From Pontibacter aquaedesilientis (GTDB lineage Bacteria > Bacteroidota > Bacteroidia > Cytophagales > Hymenobacteraceae): a DNA stretch of 64,000 bases. The stretch's first letter is position 1. Each line of letters begins with the position of its first letter. Of the stretch, positions 34,822-43,601 are shown in pieces. The position numbers were made by a program, and so were the translations under genes. The stretch spans positions 930,001 to 994,000 of the forward strand of contig NZ_JACXAJ010000001.1 of assembly GCF_014773225.1 (NCBI RefSeq), read 5' to 3'. The notes beneath the pieces were generated by a model that ran no database searches, had not been told where the DNA came from, and saw only the letters and a program-made list of their open reading frames with translations.

Positions 34822-37800
34822 TTATGAAATAGCACTCACCTGGGACTGCTGACGATAGAGTTCTTTCGACAAGAGGTAGAGCGACTGTTTGAGTGGCATG
34901 AAGAACATGGTCTCGTGCAACTGCTCGCGGTCCGTCAGGCCACGCACGGTATCCTCCAGAATCATGGTATAGCTGTCCTGCAGGTTCATGCGCATGAACT
35001 CCAGTACCTTCATCGGGTCTACTTCCACTCCCATCGAGCGCATCAGCGGCGACACGTCCGGGTCGTCTAGCAGTAACTCCAGGCAAGCCATTACATTGTC
35101 CATCACCTCCTGGCGCAACTCGCCCGTGATTTGGGTTTTAGTTACCGGCGTGAGTGCCTCGTCCATTTTAGCAGACCCCGTCGGGCGCATGATCGGAATG
35201 TTGGTCAGGTCGTTGAGGTCGGTGCCTTCCAACGCCATGGCACCGCCATTGGCCGTCACCTGCTTCGGATTGTCTACCAGCACCAGTTTGAAATTAGCCG
35301 GTGGCTCCTGCCCCGTCACTTTATGGAAAATGGCTTTGGCGTAGCGCTCCACATTCGACAGATTATTCCCTGCGCTCAGGAGCTTGATGTACAAGCTACC
35401 GCGGCCACTGAAGGAGATATACCTTGGCACTTTCACATCCAGCTGCTGCACGAGCTGCGCCAGGTGGTACATGAGCGAACCGAAGTGCAGGTAGAACATG
35501 AGTCGCAACTGGCGGGCCTGCAATAACTGCTGGCTGTAGTTCAACTCCTTGTCGTAATTGAACAGCAAGCTGCTGATGTCGGCAGAGTTGAAATCCGGGT
35601 TATCCAGGGCCGTCTCCAGGAACTTGCGGTACTCGCGGCCTTCCTCTGTCAAAGGTATACGCAGCACATGATCCACACCGTACTGCAGCAGGCCGTTGTC
35701 CTTGCTGGTCTTCACGGTTGCAAAACCATCACCCCACAAATCGTTGCCGGCGAAGCGGAAAGATGAGCTGTGCGAAGGCTTTCGGTTGGTGAACAACAGC
35801 ACGTCCGTCGTGCCGCCTCCGATATCTACGTTGATCAGGTTCTCATCCTGGCTCGGCACCACGGCTCCCGTTCTGGACAGGAAGTAAAACGGCGCTACCG
35901 ACTCAGTAATGCAAACCGTGGTCCTGTTATTCTTAAAGACGTTGTTGTACACCGTGTCCCACACATTCTGGAACATGTTGCGTGAATACTCATCGAAGCT
36001 CAAGGGCGCAAACCACACGATCTTGGTGCTGGCAATGTTGCCGTTGTTCAAGGCGACCTTGTTGCGGATAAGCAGCATGATCTCGGTAAAGAAAGCCTCT
36101 ATGCGACGCTTACCAGTATTAGTCAGCGTTTCGCTCCACTTCAGATCGGTATGATAGGTCTGTCTGTACTGGTCCTGGTGCGTCCCCTCTGTGTTAATGG
36201 AGAAACCAATGTTGATGTTCCCAAACAGGTTGGTGATCTGGTTTTCGAAGTCGATGGACTCGCAGGTAGCCGTGCGCGTCGGGAAATTGTAAAGGGAGTC
36301 GCCTGACCCGATGAGCAAAGGTATAAACTCACGCTTGAGCAAAGTCTCCACAGCGAACAAACGGCCGAAGCCGCGCTTATGGAAGCGCTGGTAGTCGGTC
36401 AGGGCCGGATCGTCGGACGGCTTGTTGAGCATGACCAGTTGCTGGTCGTTAGCCGTGATATTGAACTCACGCGGCGCCTGGTTCGGACCGGAGGTATAGG
36501 CAATGTGCGTATTGGATGTACCGAAGTCGACGGCAAAGGTAAAGTTGTGTATACCTTGTTGCAGTTCCTGGAACTTCGGTACGATAAGCGCCTTGCCCGT
36601 GAAGTCAACGCCGGCGTGGGTGAATTCGGCAAAGTCGAAATGCGTGCCGCGTACCTCATAGTAAGTACTGCCCGCGCTGCTGTTGCTCTTCTTGGTGCGT
36701 TTGTGCGCCGTGGCGGAAATGATGCCGGCTCCTGCCTCCAACTGTTTGCCGCCCGCAAAGAAACTAAGCGAATGGTTGCGGTTCACCAGCAGCGGGTCGA
36801 TGTCCTCGTCCACCAGCATCACTTTATAGAAGTCGTTGTACTGTGCCGCGTCCGTGAACTTGAAGAACGGGAACACGCCCAGTCCGATCCTGGATTTGAG
36901 GATGTGCCCTTTCTCCGGAATCACGTTACCGTGCGCGTCTTTGGAATTGAGCGGATTGTCGTAATAGCTGCGTTCGTATACCACATCGCCTTTCTCGGTG
37001 GGCACGCGCAGCGTCACCCTAACATGGTTCACATCGATATGGAAAGTCAGGTGATTGGCCAGGTCCTGCGCTGTGAAGAAATCAAAATACAGGTTCGTGA
37101 TCGGCAGCAGGTAGTTGAAGTATTTCTCCGTCACGCCTGGCTGGTAGACCACCGTGCCACTGTAGAAGCGATCGGTGTTCACTTCGTAAGGCACCTGCAC
37201 CAGCGTTTCCTGCAGCAGGTCGTTGATGGTCAGGTATGGGTAGTTAAAACCAACGCCCGGCAGCGAACGGTTCTCCAGTGGTTTCTCATCCGCATAACCA
37301 ACTACCGTATTCACCGGCCAGGCCAGGTTGTTGACATACTTGATGTTCGGGGCCAGTCGCAGGTCCGGCTTGAGCACGATCGGACGTTCACCTGCAAAAC
37401 CGGTATGGGTCGGACGAATGAATAGGTCGCTGCTTGTCACGGCGGTCTGGTCCTTTTTCACCAAGAAATTGATATGGCCCACATGGACTGGGTTTTGCTG
37501 GAAATCTACTAACTGCAGGTATTCTGAGGCAATGGCGCCTTGTCCCACAGCCCCCGCCATGTTGATGTTGCGTAGCAGGTTTTCGTCCAGCGCATTGTAC
37601 ACCGCCGGAAAAGCTTGGATCATGGCAGGGTTGGAAACGAACAGTTTGTGCACGTACTCCTTGAAATCACGCTCCCGGTCCTCCAGCGACACATAGTTAT
37701 GATCGAAGTAAGTGCCGATGTTCTGCGCCCGGTTGATGCCTAAAGGCCGCACATTGGGCGCCACAAAAAGAAAAGTCAAAGGCGAAGTTCCGCCGATCAG

Positions 37801-38286
37801 CTGCAACTGTCGCTCTCCACGGGGGTCGGTTGACTCAAAGAAAATCAGGAAGATATCCTCTATACCTTGGAATCGGCTGTCGTTCATGAACAGCTCCAGC
37901 GTCCGGCCCAGCAGATTGGTGTTCGGATTGGACTGCATGGCCCCCAACTGCTGGTGCTTGTTCCAGCGGCGAATAACGATCTTGTTACCAGCCTGGGCAT
38001 AGCTCTGGTGGTTATAAAGCAGCTCCCACAAATCCCAGAAATGCGTCACAAACTTGTGGTAGATCGTGTTCGTGCCTGAGCCACCCACGCCACGTTTTAC
38101 AAAGTCGAAGGCGGTTTCGAAGAGGTGCATACGGGCGAAAGGCGTCGGTATGGATGCGTTTATCTTAAGCGCCCTCCCTCCTGAGCCATCGGTGATATCT
38201 TTGATCTCGGTGCTGGTGATCTGGCTGGTCTTGGCCCAGCCCTCCACGTTTGATCCGGTTTTATGAAGTCGAAGTACTTTCGGCAT
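34822..38286 (-). CDS. Large actin/Hsp70-superfamily ATPase, SrfB-like
   Basis: A 1154-residue protein. The N-terminal 570 residues are not recognised and mix alpha and beta. The ATPase core starts at about 580 with the phosphate-1 motif FAVDFGTSNTHIAYTSG and continues to the phosphate-2 motif NVDIGGGTTDVLLF at about 818. The adenosine-binding loop is plausibly ISFSGRGSLYIKLL near 975. The domain order resembles the Hsp70-like 'virulence factor SrfB' family, a tentative comparison from memory. Upstream it is separated from the tubulin-like gene by a 185-base palindromic element. Predicted role: a nucleotide-driven switch or filament within the motor-associated machine. Confidence 0.8.
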   Translation of the reverse strand: MPKVLRLHKTGSNVEGWAKTSQITSTEIKDITDGSGGRALKINASIPTPFARMHLFETAFDFVKRGVGGSGTNTIYHKFVTHFWDLWELLYNHQSYAQAGNKIVIRRWNKHQQLGAMQSNPNTNLLGRTLELFMNDSRFQGIEDIFLIFFESTDPRGERQLQLIGGTSPLTFLFVAPNVRPLGINRAQNIGTYFDHNYVSLEDRERDFKEYVHKLFVSNPAMIQAFPAVYNALDENLLRNINMAGAVGQGAIASEYLQLVDFQQNPVHVGHINFLVKKDQTAVTSSDLFIRPTHTGFAGERPIVLKPDLRLAPNIKYVNNLAWPVNTVVGYADEKPLENRSLPGVGFNYPYLTINDLLQETLVQVPYEVNTDRFYSGTVVYQPGVTEKYFNYLLPITNLYFDFFTAQDLANHLTFHIDVNHVRVTLRVPTEKGDVVYERSYYDNPLNSKDAHGNVIPEKGHILKSRIGLGVFPFFKFTDAAQYNDFYKVMLVDEDIDPLLVNRNHSLSFFAGGKQLEAGAGIISATAHKRTKKSNSSAGSTYYEVRGTHFDFAEFTHAGVDFTGKALIVPKFQELQQGIHNFTFAVDFGTSNTHIAYTSGPNQAPREFNITANDQQLVMLNKPSDDPALTDYQRFHKRGFGRLFAVETLLKREFIPLLIGSGDSLYNFPTRTATCESIDFENQITNLFGNINIGFSINTEGTHQDQYRQTYHTDLKWSETLTNTGKRRIEAFFTEIMLLIRNKVALNNGNIASTKIVWFAPLSFDEYSRNMFQNVWDTVYNNVFKNNRTTVCITESVAPFYFLSRTGAVVPSQDENLINVDIGGGTTDVLLFTNRKPSHSSSFRFAGNDLWGDGFATVKTSKDNGLLQYGVDHVLRIPLTEEGREYRKFLETALDNPDFNSADISSLLFNYDKELNYSQQLLQARQLRLMFYLHFGSLMYHLAQLVQQLDVKVPRYISFSGRGSLYIKLLSAGNNLSNVERYAKAIFHKVTGQEPPANFKLVLVDNPKQVTANGGAMALEGTDLNDLTNIPIMRPTGSAKMDEALTPVTKTQITGELRQEVMDNVMACLELLLDDPDVSPLMRSMGVEVDPMKVLEFMRMNLQDSYTMILEDTVRGLTDREQLHETMFFMPLKQSLYLLSKELYRQQSQVSAIS

Positions 38287-38328
38287 GTTTGTTTTGTTAA
38301 AGAATGTTGTAGAGTATGGCTACCAGCC

Positions 38329-38445
38329 CTCGCTCGCGTCCCGCGAGTGTGAGCAATTTTGCGGACTCCGGCCGCTTGGTTTGTACCTATTGGTACAAGT
38401 GGCGTAACGCCACCCGATAACGCATACTCGCGGGACGCGAGCGAG
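38329..38445. repeat. REP-like palindromic element
   Basis: Two perfect 20-base inverted arms (38329-38348 and 38426-38445) flank 77 bases. Inside is a hairpin with arms TTGTACC/GGTACAA and a second with arms GTGGCGT/ACGCCAC. The GC-rich nested structure resembles a REP or MITE-type element. It divides the tubulin-like gene from the SrfB-like gene and may terminate or stabilise transcript. No second copy occurs in this window. Confidence 0.75.
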
Positions 38446-38471
38446 TGCTATTATCAGTATAAATCCTGATC

Positions 38472-39923
38472 CTAACTGTATTTCAGCTTCTCCTCCACCA
38501 GCCTGTCGGTGGCAGCCTCGAAGGCTTTGATGGTGGCCTTGAAAGCGTCTCGGTCGGAGATGGATTCGGATGCACGGTTGAGTTCCTTTACAAAAGAACC
38601 CTGGTGTATTCCTTTGTTCAGGAAACCTGTCTCGATCTGCTTGTCAGACACCATGCGGTTGAAGTCTGTCTCATTCAGGTCGAGCGCTGCGAATGTTCTT
38701 TCCTTACGGCCCAGTTCACGCAGCCAGGCCTGATAACCAAAATCCGGGTTCGTCAGAAACTTATTCAGCTCCTTAAAAGCCGGATCGTTGCGCACGGCGC
38801 TGCCCAGGTCCACGCTCTTGGCATATGCCGCCTGGGTATCGTCTGGCAGGTGCTGGGTATAGTAGCGTTCAAAATAATGGAAACGGATGAGCTGCGTAGC
38901 GATACGGTCACGGGTTTCGCTGTCGAGGTGCGAGAACTGCACGTTGCTCACATCCTCTCGCAAACCGTACTCATGGAATACCTCATTCCCCTCCAGTTCA
39001 TTGTCGGAGTAGTCCATAAAGTCTACGATAGCCAAGGCACTCAGAAGTTCCACCAGGTGCGCATCGTTCTTCTGGCTGGCGCGGCCCGGGTTATTCTCCA
39101 TCGGTTTGTCCGGCGCATCACCCATGTAGTACACGGCATTCACCCCGTTGAGGTGGTGCTGGTAATAGGACAGCGCGTCTTTCGCCTTGGTAGTAAAAGT
39201 GTTCGAATCGATGAAGTCGGCCTCTACTCCTGCCGCTGGTTGCTCCAGCGAGAAGTATGGCAGCACCACCATCGCACCAGTTAGTGCTGTGTTCAGGCTG
39301 GCTGCGTTAGGCAGGCTAGTGCGTGAATCCTTGAAGTTTTTGAGCAGAAGCGGGAAACCAGCTGCGCCTGTTCCTCCGAAGATCGAACTCACAAAGAAGA
39401 TACGATCGCCTGCCTGGAAGTTCGAGGCAAAAAAACGCATTTCCGGGGAATCAATGATCTCGTTGAGCACCACGCTCCCCACGTTGGGACTACCACGGAA
39501 GCCCACATCCAGGCTATTGTTCAGGTTCTCCGGCGTAAAAAGGAGATCGATCATGGCCTGGCTGTCTACGTCGAGCTGGTTGTAGCCCACATGGTCTTTG
39601 AAGGGTTTGTTGATCCCCCCGAAGTCATACACAAAACTATCACGAATCTTGGCATTTCCGTCTCCGGCTATGCTGGAGAGCGTACTGATATCGGTATGGA
39701 AGAAGCCGTCTTCGCGGCGACCCAGCGAGTCGTGTAGATGCTTGTAGGTTTTGAGCAGTTCCACGGTGCGGTTCATGTCGCCGTTCTGCGTGTCCGGGTC
39801 GATAATGATCGGCACTATCTTATCACAGTTCTCAACCTTAACACCGGCTGCCATCAACATCACCAGGGAGCGGATAACACGGGAGCCCGTGCCACCAATT
39901 CCGAATACAAAAAGCTTTGCCAT
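38472..39923 (-). CDS. Tubulin/FtsZ-superfamily GTPase-like protein
   Basis: A 483-residue protein. The N-terminal nucleotide-binding loop reads FVFGIGGTGSRVIRSL (about 4-20), and the tubulin signature loop is GGTGAAG (residues 183-189, in IFFVSSIFGGTGAAGFP). The length and layout fit the 'tubulin-like' (Tubulin_2/FtsZ-like) families and not cell-division FtsZ. Such families have been proposed, from comparative genomics, to belong to membrane-remodelling systems with vWA and OmpA-type partners. It probably assembles GTP-dependent filaments. It follows the small membrane protein by 2 bases and is followed by the palindromic element and the SrfB-like gene. Confidence 0.85.
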   Translation of the reverse strand: MAKLFVFGIGGTGSRVIRSLVMLMAAGVKVENCDKIVPIIIDPDTQNGDMNRTVELLKTYKHLHDSLGRREDGFFHTDISTLSSIAGDGNAKIRDSFVYDFGGINKPFKDHVGYNQLDVDSQAMIDLLFTPENLNNSLDVGFRGSPNVGSVVLNEIIDSPEMRFFASNFQAGDRIFFVSSIFGGTGAAGFPLLLKNFKDSRTSLPNAASLNTALTGAMVVLPYFSLEQPAAGVEADFIDSNTFTTKAKDALSYYQHHLNGVNAVYYMGDAPDKPMENNPGRASQKNDAHLVELLSALAIVDFMDYSDNELEGNEVFHEYGLREDVSNVQFSHLDSETRDRIATQLIRFHYFERYYTQHLPDDTQAAYAKSVDLGSAVRNDPAFKELNKFLTNPDFGYQAWLRELGRKERTFAALDLNETDFNRMVSDKQIETGFLNKGIHQGSFVKELNRASESISDRDAFKATIKAFEAATDRLVEEKLKYS

Positions 39924-39925
39924 AA

Positions 39926-40339
39926 TTATTTTTTATTGGGCCACTTCATCGGGGTTGTCCATGCCTGCACAGAGCCCCTTTTGAGTAGAATAGAGAAAAG
40001 AAAGAAAAGAATCAGACTGTAAATCGTGTTCACGAAAGCAAACATGTAGGTATAGGAGTGAGTCTCGATACCGTTGCTGCTCACCTGCACAATGGGGATG
40101 ATAAAAGCGATCACCGCATTCAGCAACAGAAACATTACCCAGTGCTGTGTTTTGTACAGCCCGGTGCTCAACATGCGGTTCAGTACATAATAATAGATGA
40201 GCACAATGGCCAGGGTGATGATGAAAAGCTGAAGTCCGGTGTTGGGGAAAACCACTTCGCGGTAGTCGTTGGTGAAGTTGGCAGGTATAGGACGGCCCAG
40301 AAAGAGCTCATACAGCCCTGAGAAGAAGTTTTGGATCAT
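39926..40339 (-). CDS. Small multi-pass membrane protein of the motor-cytoskeleton cluster
   Basis: A 137-residue protein with about three membrane helices (roughly 37-53 FIITLAIVLIYYYVLNR, 67-87 WVMFLLLNAVIAFIIPIV, 100-120 FAFVNTIYSLILFFLFS). It starts 5 bases after the lipoprotein stop and ends 2 bases before the tubulin-like start, so it is tightly coupled to both. No family was recognised. A membrane receptor for the tubulin-like filament is a reasonable guess. Confidence 0.8.
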   Translation of the reverse strand: MIQNFFSGLYELFLGRPIPANFTNDYREVVFPNTGLQLFIITLAIVLIYYYVLNRMLSTGLYKTQHWVMFLLLNAVIAFIIPIVQVSSNGIETHSYTYMFAFVNTIYSLILFFLFSILLKRGSVQAWTTPMKWPNKK

Positions 40340-40344
40340 AAGGG

Positions 40345-41697
40345 TTAGTCTGCTTTATTGAATTGCACGGTTACGTTAAAAATATTGTCGCTCTGGTCGC
40401 GGTACAGGGCCTGCACGCCATCCATGATTTTCGTCAACTGGTAGGTTCTGCCAGGCTCCGCTATCGGGTTGTTGTCGTTCTCGGTTGACCACGACTTGAT
40501 CCAGGCTGGGTATACGTGCGGCAACTGAATGTAGACAGAACCCGTGTTAGCTGTGAGCTGTGGCACCCGCACCCGCACAAAGTGGGTATAGCCGGAAAGC
40601 TCCGGTGTGGCTTTTATACCTTCGTCAGCCAACGTCAGATTTGCCAAAGACGCCCGGCAGCCGTTTCCGAGCACTTTGAGGTGCTGCTTCAGGAAGTCCA
40701 TGCGCTGCAGGCTGGCTGGCAATGCACTCAGGTCCAGCCCCACCGTGAATTCCACCGGCTCTTTTGCCTGTGGCTGCAGATTGACAGCGGTGCAGGGATC
40801 GGCGTTGCGGCTGCTGCAGTAAACGATTCCGGCCGGCTTGAAACTTCCGGTTTTGAGTAGGGCCGAATAAGGTATCGCGTTGTATTCGAAACCAAAATAG
40901 GCCTGCTGCTTCGGCAAATCCCGGAATACCTTGTTGATGACCACCTGCACTTCCGGCTGTTTGCCGATCACCCAGGTATAGAACGGAATTTGTTCCCCTT
41001 TCAGTGTCCTGCGCACTTCCGGCTTTTTCACTGCCGGGTGGTAGGTTCCATGGAAAGCGGAGACGTCGCCTAGTACGGCAACCACCAGCCCCTGCCGTTC
41101 CGCCTCACGCAACGCACTGCGGATGTCCGAATCCAGGGACAAAAACTGCCCCTGATCGCTGGGACCGTGTATAAAGTCTGAGATGATCACGCTGACTGAG
41201 CCGTGATCGATGGATTGTTGCAAGGCGGCACGCAGCATGTCCGGCAGCGGCGTACCGCGCACGTCGTCCTGAATACCACTCACAATGTAGCTTTTCATGG
41301 TGCTGTAGGAAACGCTGTCGAGCACTGGCTTTCCTTTTGCGTCCTCCTTAGCCAGGTAAAAGGCTTTTTGATCCACGTAGCGGCCATCCTGCACCTCCGA
41401 AATCAGCTTGTTCAGGCGACTCTGAAAGGCAGTCGCCTCTTTGCCGGCAACCGAGGCAGGCATGAATCCCTTCATCCCGTTCGAGATCTCCAGGTATACG
41501 TCTACGTTGACAAGGGAGGGAGTGCTGTTTTGGGTTGTACTGACAGGGCCTCTTACCTGTGGGCCGCTTGGAGGGGAAGTGGTTTCTTGCGGCTCTTGCG
41601 CCTCGTCGGCATTTTGTTTTGTATAACAGCCGGACAGAACGAGGACAAGGCCTAGCCATAGGAAGAGGGTACCGCTAATCGACTTTTTTTGGAGCAT
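40345..41697 (-). CDS. Lipoprotein with degenerate vWA-like domain, first gene of the motor-cytoskeleton cluster
   Basis: A 450-residue lipoprotein. The signal ends LVLVLSGC, with Cys24 lipidated, then a Pro/Thr/Gln-rich linker (25-62). The next domain begins VDVYLEISNGMKGF. Its ExSxGMxGF pattern at residues 70-78 parallels the vWA MIDAS DxSxSMxGF. The later segments TPLPDMLRAAL and VIISDFIHG stand where the MIDAS Thr and Asp usually are. The first Asp is Glu70 and a Ser is Gly74, so metal binding may be weakened. A second beta-rich half (about 240-450) is unknown. It is the 5'-most gene of the cluster. Confidence 0.75.
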   Translation of the reverse strand: MLQKKSISGTLFLWLGLVLVLSGCYTKQNADEAQEPQETTSPPSGPQVRGPVSTTQNSTPSLVNVDVYLEISNGMKGFMPASVAGKEATAFQSRLNKLISEVQDGRYVDQKAFYLAKEDAKGKPVLDSVSYSTMKSYIVSGIQDDVRGTPLPDMLRAALQQSIDHGSVSVIISDFIHGPSDQGQFLSLDSDIRSALREAERQGLVVAVLGDVSAFHGTYHPAVKKPEVRRTLKGEQIPFYTWVIGKQPEVQVVINKVFRDLPKQQAYFGFEYNAIPYSALLKTGSFKPAGIVYCSSRNADPCTAVNLQPQAKEPVEFTVGLDLSALPASLQRMDFLKQHLKVLGNGCRASLANLTLADEGIKATPELSGYTHFVRVRVPQLTANTGSVYIQLPHVYPAWIKSWSTENDNNPIAEPGRTYQLTKIMDGVQALYRDQSDNIFNVTVQFNKAD

Positions 41698-42067
41698 GCG
41701 TTATAGTATTATAAGCATTGGGCATTACTGCGGAAACAGGTATAAGGTTTTCAAGCCTTCACCATTGAACTGGATAAATGTTCAGCTGCCCCGTATTAAC
41801 GAACAAGTTAACGATTAAGATACGAATAACAGTATATAAGCATATAGTGTTATGCAATAAATTAAGCTCTAACACCGCTTTGGGGCTCGCAGGACTGTTT
41901 TTTTTAACGCAATCCCATGGGCGATGTTCCTTATACAACTCTCAGCACTTAAGAAGATGAAAAAAAATCAATTATTTTCTAACAATTCATAACCTGTTGC
42001 CAGCCAGCGCCGTATAAAAGGATGGCTAAAAGTTGAAAAGTTTATTGTTAGAATTAATCTTTTCAAT

Positions 42068-42107
42068 AGAAGAACAGGTCCTTTACGAAGGGCCTGTTCT
42101 TTTTTTT
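42068..42107 (+). terminator. Strong plus-strand terminator with no upstream gene
   Basis: AAGAACAGGTCC pairs with GGGCCTGTTCTT (one G-U pair) around an eight-base loop, followed by a run of Ts on the plus strand only. No plus-strand gene precedes it for several kilobases. It may end a small RNA transcribed from the region 41900-42060. Confidence 0.65.
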
Positions 42108-42126
42108 GCCCTTTCCAATGCACACA

Positions 42127-42163
42127 CAGAAACAGCCGCCCTACACGAGGACGGCTGTTTCTG
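42127..42163 (-). terminator. Hairpin downstream of the M16 operon
   Basis: CAGAAACAGCCG pairs perfectly with CGGCTGTTTCTG across a 13-base loop. On the minus strand it lies 31 bases after the M16 operon stop at 42195. There is no strong T-run, so it may stabilise mRNA and be only a weak terminator. Confidence 0.55.
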
Positions 42164-42194
42164 ATTATTATATAACGCTTATAAACTTTAATTT

Positions 42195-43595
42195 CTAAAG
42201 CGGGTTTTTCATCAGCTCTGACTGAAACTTCTTTAATTGTGAATCGATTTGCTTACGGTCACCTACAACGACCAAGGTCATGTCTTTGGGACGGATATAT
42301 TTCTGGGTAGTTTGCTGTACCTGCTGCGGGGTGATGGCATGGATGTGCTGCACCTGATTGGTGAGGAAGCTCTCGGGCAGGCCGTGCAGATCCAGGAAGC
42401 TTAGCTGTGAAATAATGCCATTCGGAGAAGAATTCCGCAGCACAAACAAACCTGCTTCATAGTTCTTGATGCCTTCCAATTCCTCGGCGGTTGGCGCCTC
42501 TTTTCCCAGCCGACTGATCTCGCGCACGATCTCCCGCAACGAGTTACCGGTATGCTCCGTGGTTACGTCGGCCACCTGTGCCCAATCCCCTACCTTATAG
42601 CGGGCAGCGAGCGAACTGTATGGGGAGTAGGTATAGCCTTTGTCCTCGCGGATGTTGCGGGTAATGCGGGAACCGAAGGAACCACCCAGCAGCGAGTTCG
42701 TGACACGCAGCGCCATATAATCCGGATGCGAAGGGTCTACCACCGGCAAGCCGAACACAATGGTAGACTGCGGTGCCCCCGGTCGGTCCACCACGATCAT
42801 GTCACCTTTGGTAACAGGTTTGGCTACCGGTATTTGAGGTTCCGGCCCTTTGTTCCAATCGCGCAACGTAGACGAAATGGCTTCTTTCATGGCACCAGCA
42901 TCAAACTTACCGGCGACGTATACGTTGGTGCGGTCGGCCCCGAACTGCTTCTGGTAAAAGTCACGCAACTGCTCCAGCGTATACTGATCGATCTCGGCAT
43001 CGGTCGGCAATTTCCGGCCATACGGATGATTCGGGTATAGCACCGCTCTGTACTTCTCCTGCGCCTGAGCACCAGGCTGTTGCCGCTGCAGGTTCATCTG
43101 ACGCTTGAAGTCATTTTTCACCCGGGCCAGCTCCGACTCCGGAAAGGCCGGGTTCTTCACCAGGTCGGCCATAATCCCGATCAGCTCCGGGCCATACTCC
43201 GACAGCACGGAACCCGAAATCCAGGTTTGGTTGGGGCCAACACTGACATAGAGCGACCCGCCCAGTCTGGCCACCTCCTCCGCCAACTGGCGGGCATTGC
43301 GGGTAGCGGTGCCTTCCTGCAGCAGGTTGCCCACCATATCGGCCAGCCCGTTCTGATTTTCGGTTTCGTGCACGTTGCCTACCTCCACAACCATGCTCAC
43401 CGTTACTTTGGGCACTTCCCCGTAAGGCACCATGGTGGCGGTCAGGCCATTTGGCAAATCGAACTGCTGCTTGGCTGGCAATTTAAAATCCTTTGGGTCT
43501 CCTCCTGATGGGGGGGCTTGCTTTTGGGCAGTGGCTATACCGGCCTGTAGGGTCAGCAACACGCCAAGTGCTAGTTTAAATATCTTTTTGTTCAT
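42195..43595 (-). CDS. M16 peptidase-like subunit lacking the zinc site
   Basis: A 466-residue secreted protein with a signal peptide (MNKKIFKLALGVLLTLQAGIATAQ). It has the M16 two-domain layout and family phrases (FDLPNGLTATMVPYGEVPKVTVSMVVEVG, NHPYGRKLPTDAEI, NSLLGGSFGSRITRNIREDKGYTYSP). The zinc motif HxxEH is absent: the corresponding position reads NGLADMVGNLLQEGT. It should therefore be the inactive half of a heterodimer with the upstream active M16 protein, whose stop lies 6 bases before this start. The substrate-binding R/Y pair is retained near GYTYSP. Such pairs degrade peptides in the periplasm. Confidence 0.9.
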   Translation of the reverse strand: MNKKIFKLALGVLLTLQAGIATAQKQAPPSGGDPKDFKLPAKQQFDLPNGLTATMVPYGEVPKVTVSMVVEVGNVHETENQNGLADMVGNLLQEGTATRNARQLAEEVARLGGSLYVSVGPNQTWISGSVLSEYGPELIGIMADLVKNPAFPESELARVKNDFKRQMNLQRQQPGAQAQEKYRAVLYPNHPYGRKLPTDAEIDQYTLEQLRDFYQKQFGADRTNVYVAGKFDAGAMKEAISSTLRDWNKGPEPQIPVAKPVTKGDMIVVDRPGAPQSTIVFGLPVVDPSHPDYMALRVTNSLLGGSFGSRITRNIREDKGYTYSPYSSLAARYKVGDWAQVADVTTEHTGNSLREIVREISRLGKEAPTAEELEGIKNYEAGLFVLRNSSPNGIISQLSFLDLHGLPESFLTNQVQHIHAITPQQVQQTTQKYIRPKDMTLVVVGDRKQIDSQLKKFQSELMKNPL

Positions 43596-43601
43596 AACAG
43601 A

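Larger units (their letters stand above)
41698..42194. other. Intergenic region with orphan hairpins
   Basis: This stretch of 497 bases lies between the minus-strand cluster and the minus-strand M16 genes. It contains the promoter side of the lipoprotein gene (AT-rich, 41760-41990) and two strong hairpins (42068-42107 and 42127-42163). No supported coding frame was found. A short ATG frame at 41958 encodes only 11 residues. Confidence 0.5.

Noticed and set aside
36379..37425. Plus-strand frame of 348 codons
   Set aside because: It is antisense to the SrfB-like gene, which has clear ATPase motifs. Long antisense frames are common in GC-rich genes with this codon use.
38472..39923. Tubulin-like gene as the cell-division ftsZ
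   Set aside because: The length, the loop GGTGAAG (instead of GGGTGTG), and the absence of division genes nearby exclude ordinary FtsZ.
41778..41960. Plus-strand frame of 60 codons in the intergenic region
   Set aside because: No signal, no family pattern, and AT-rich promoter-like context. Likely chance.
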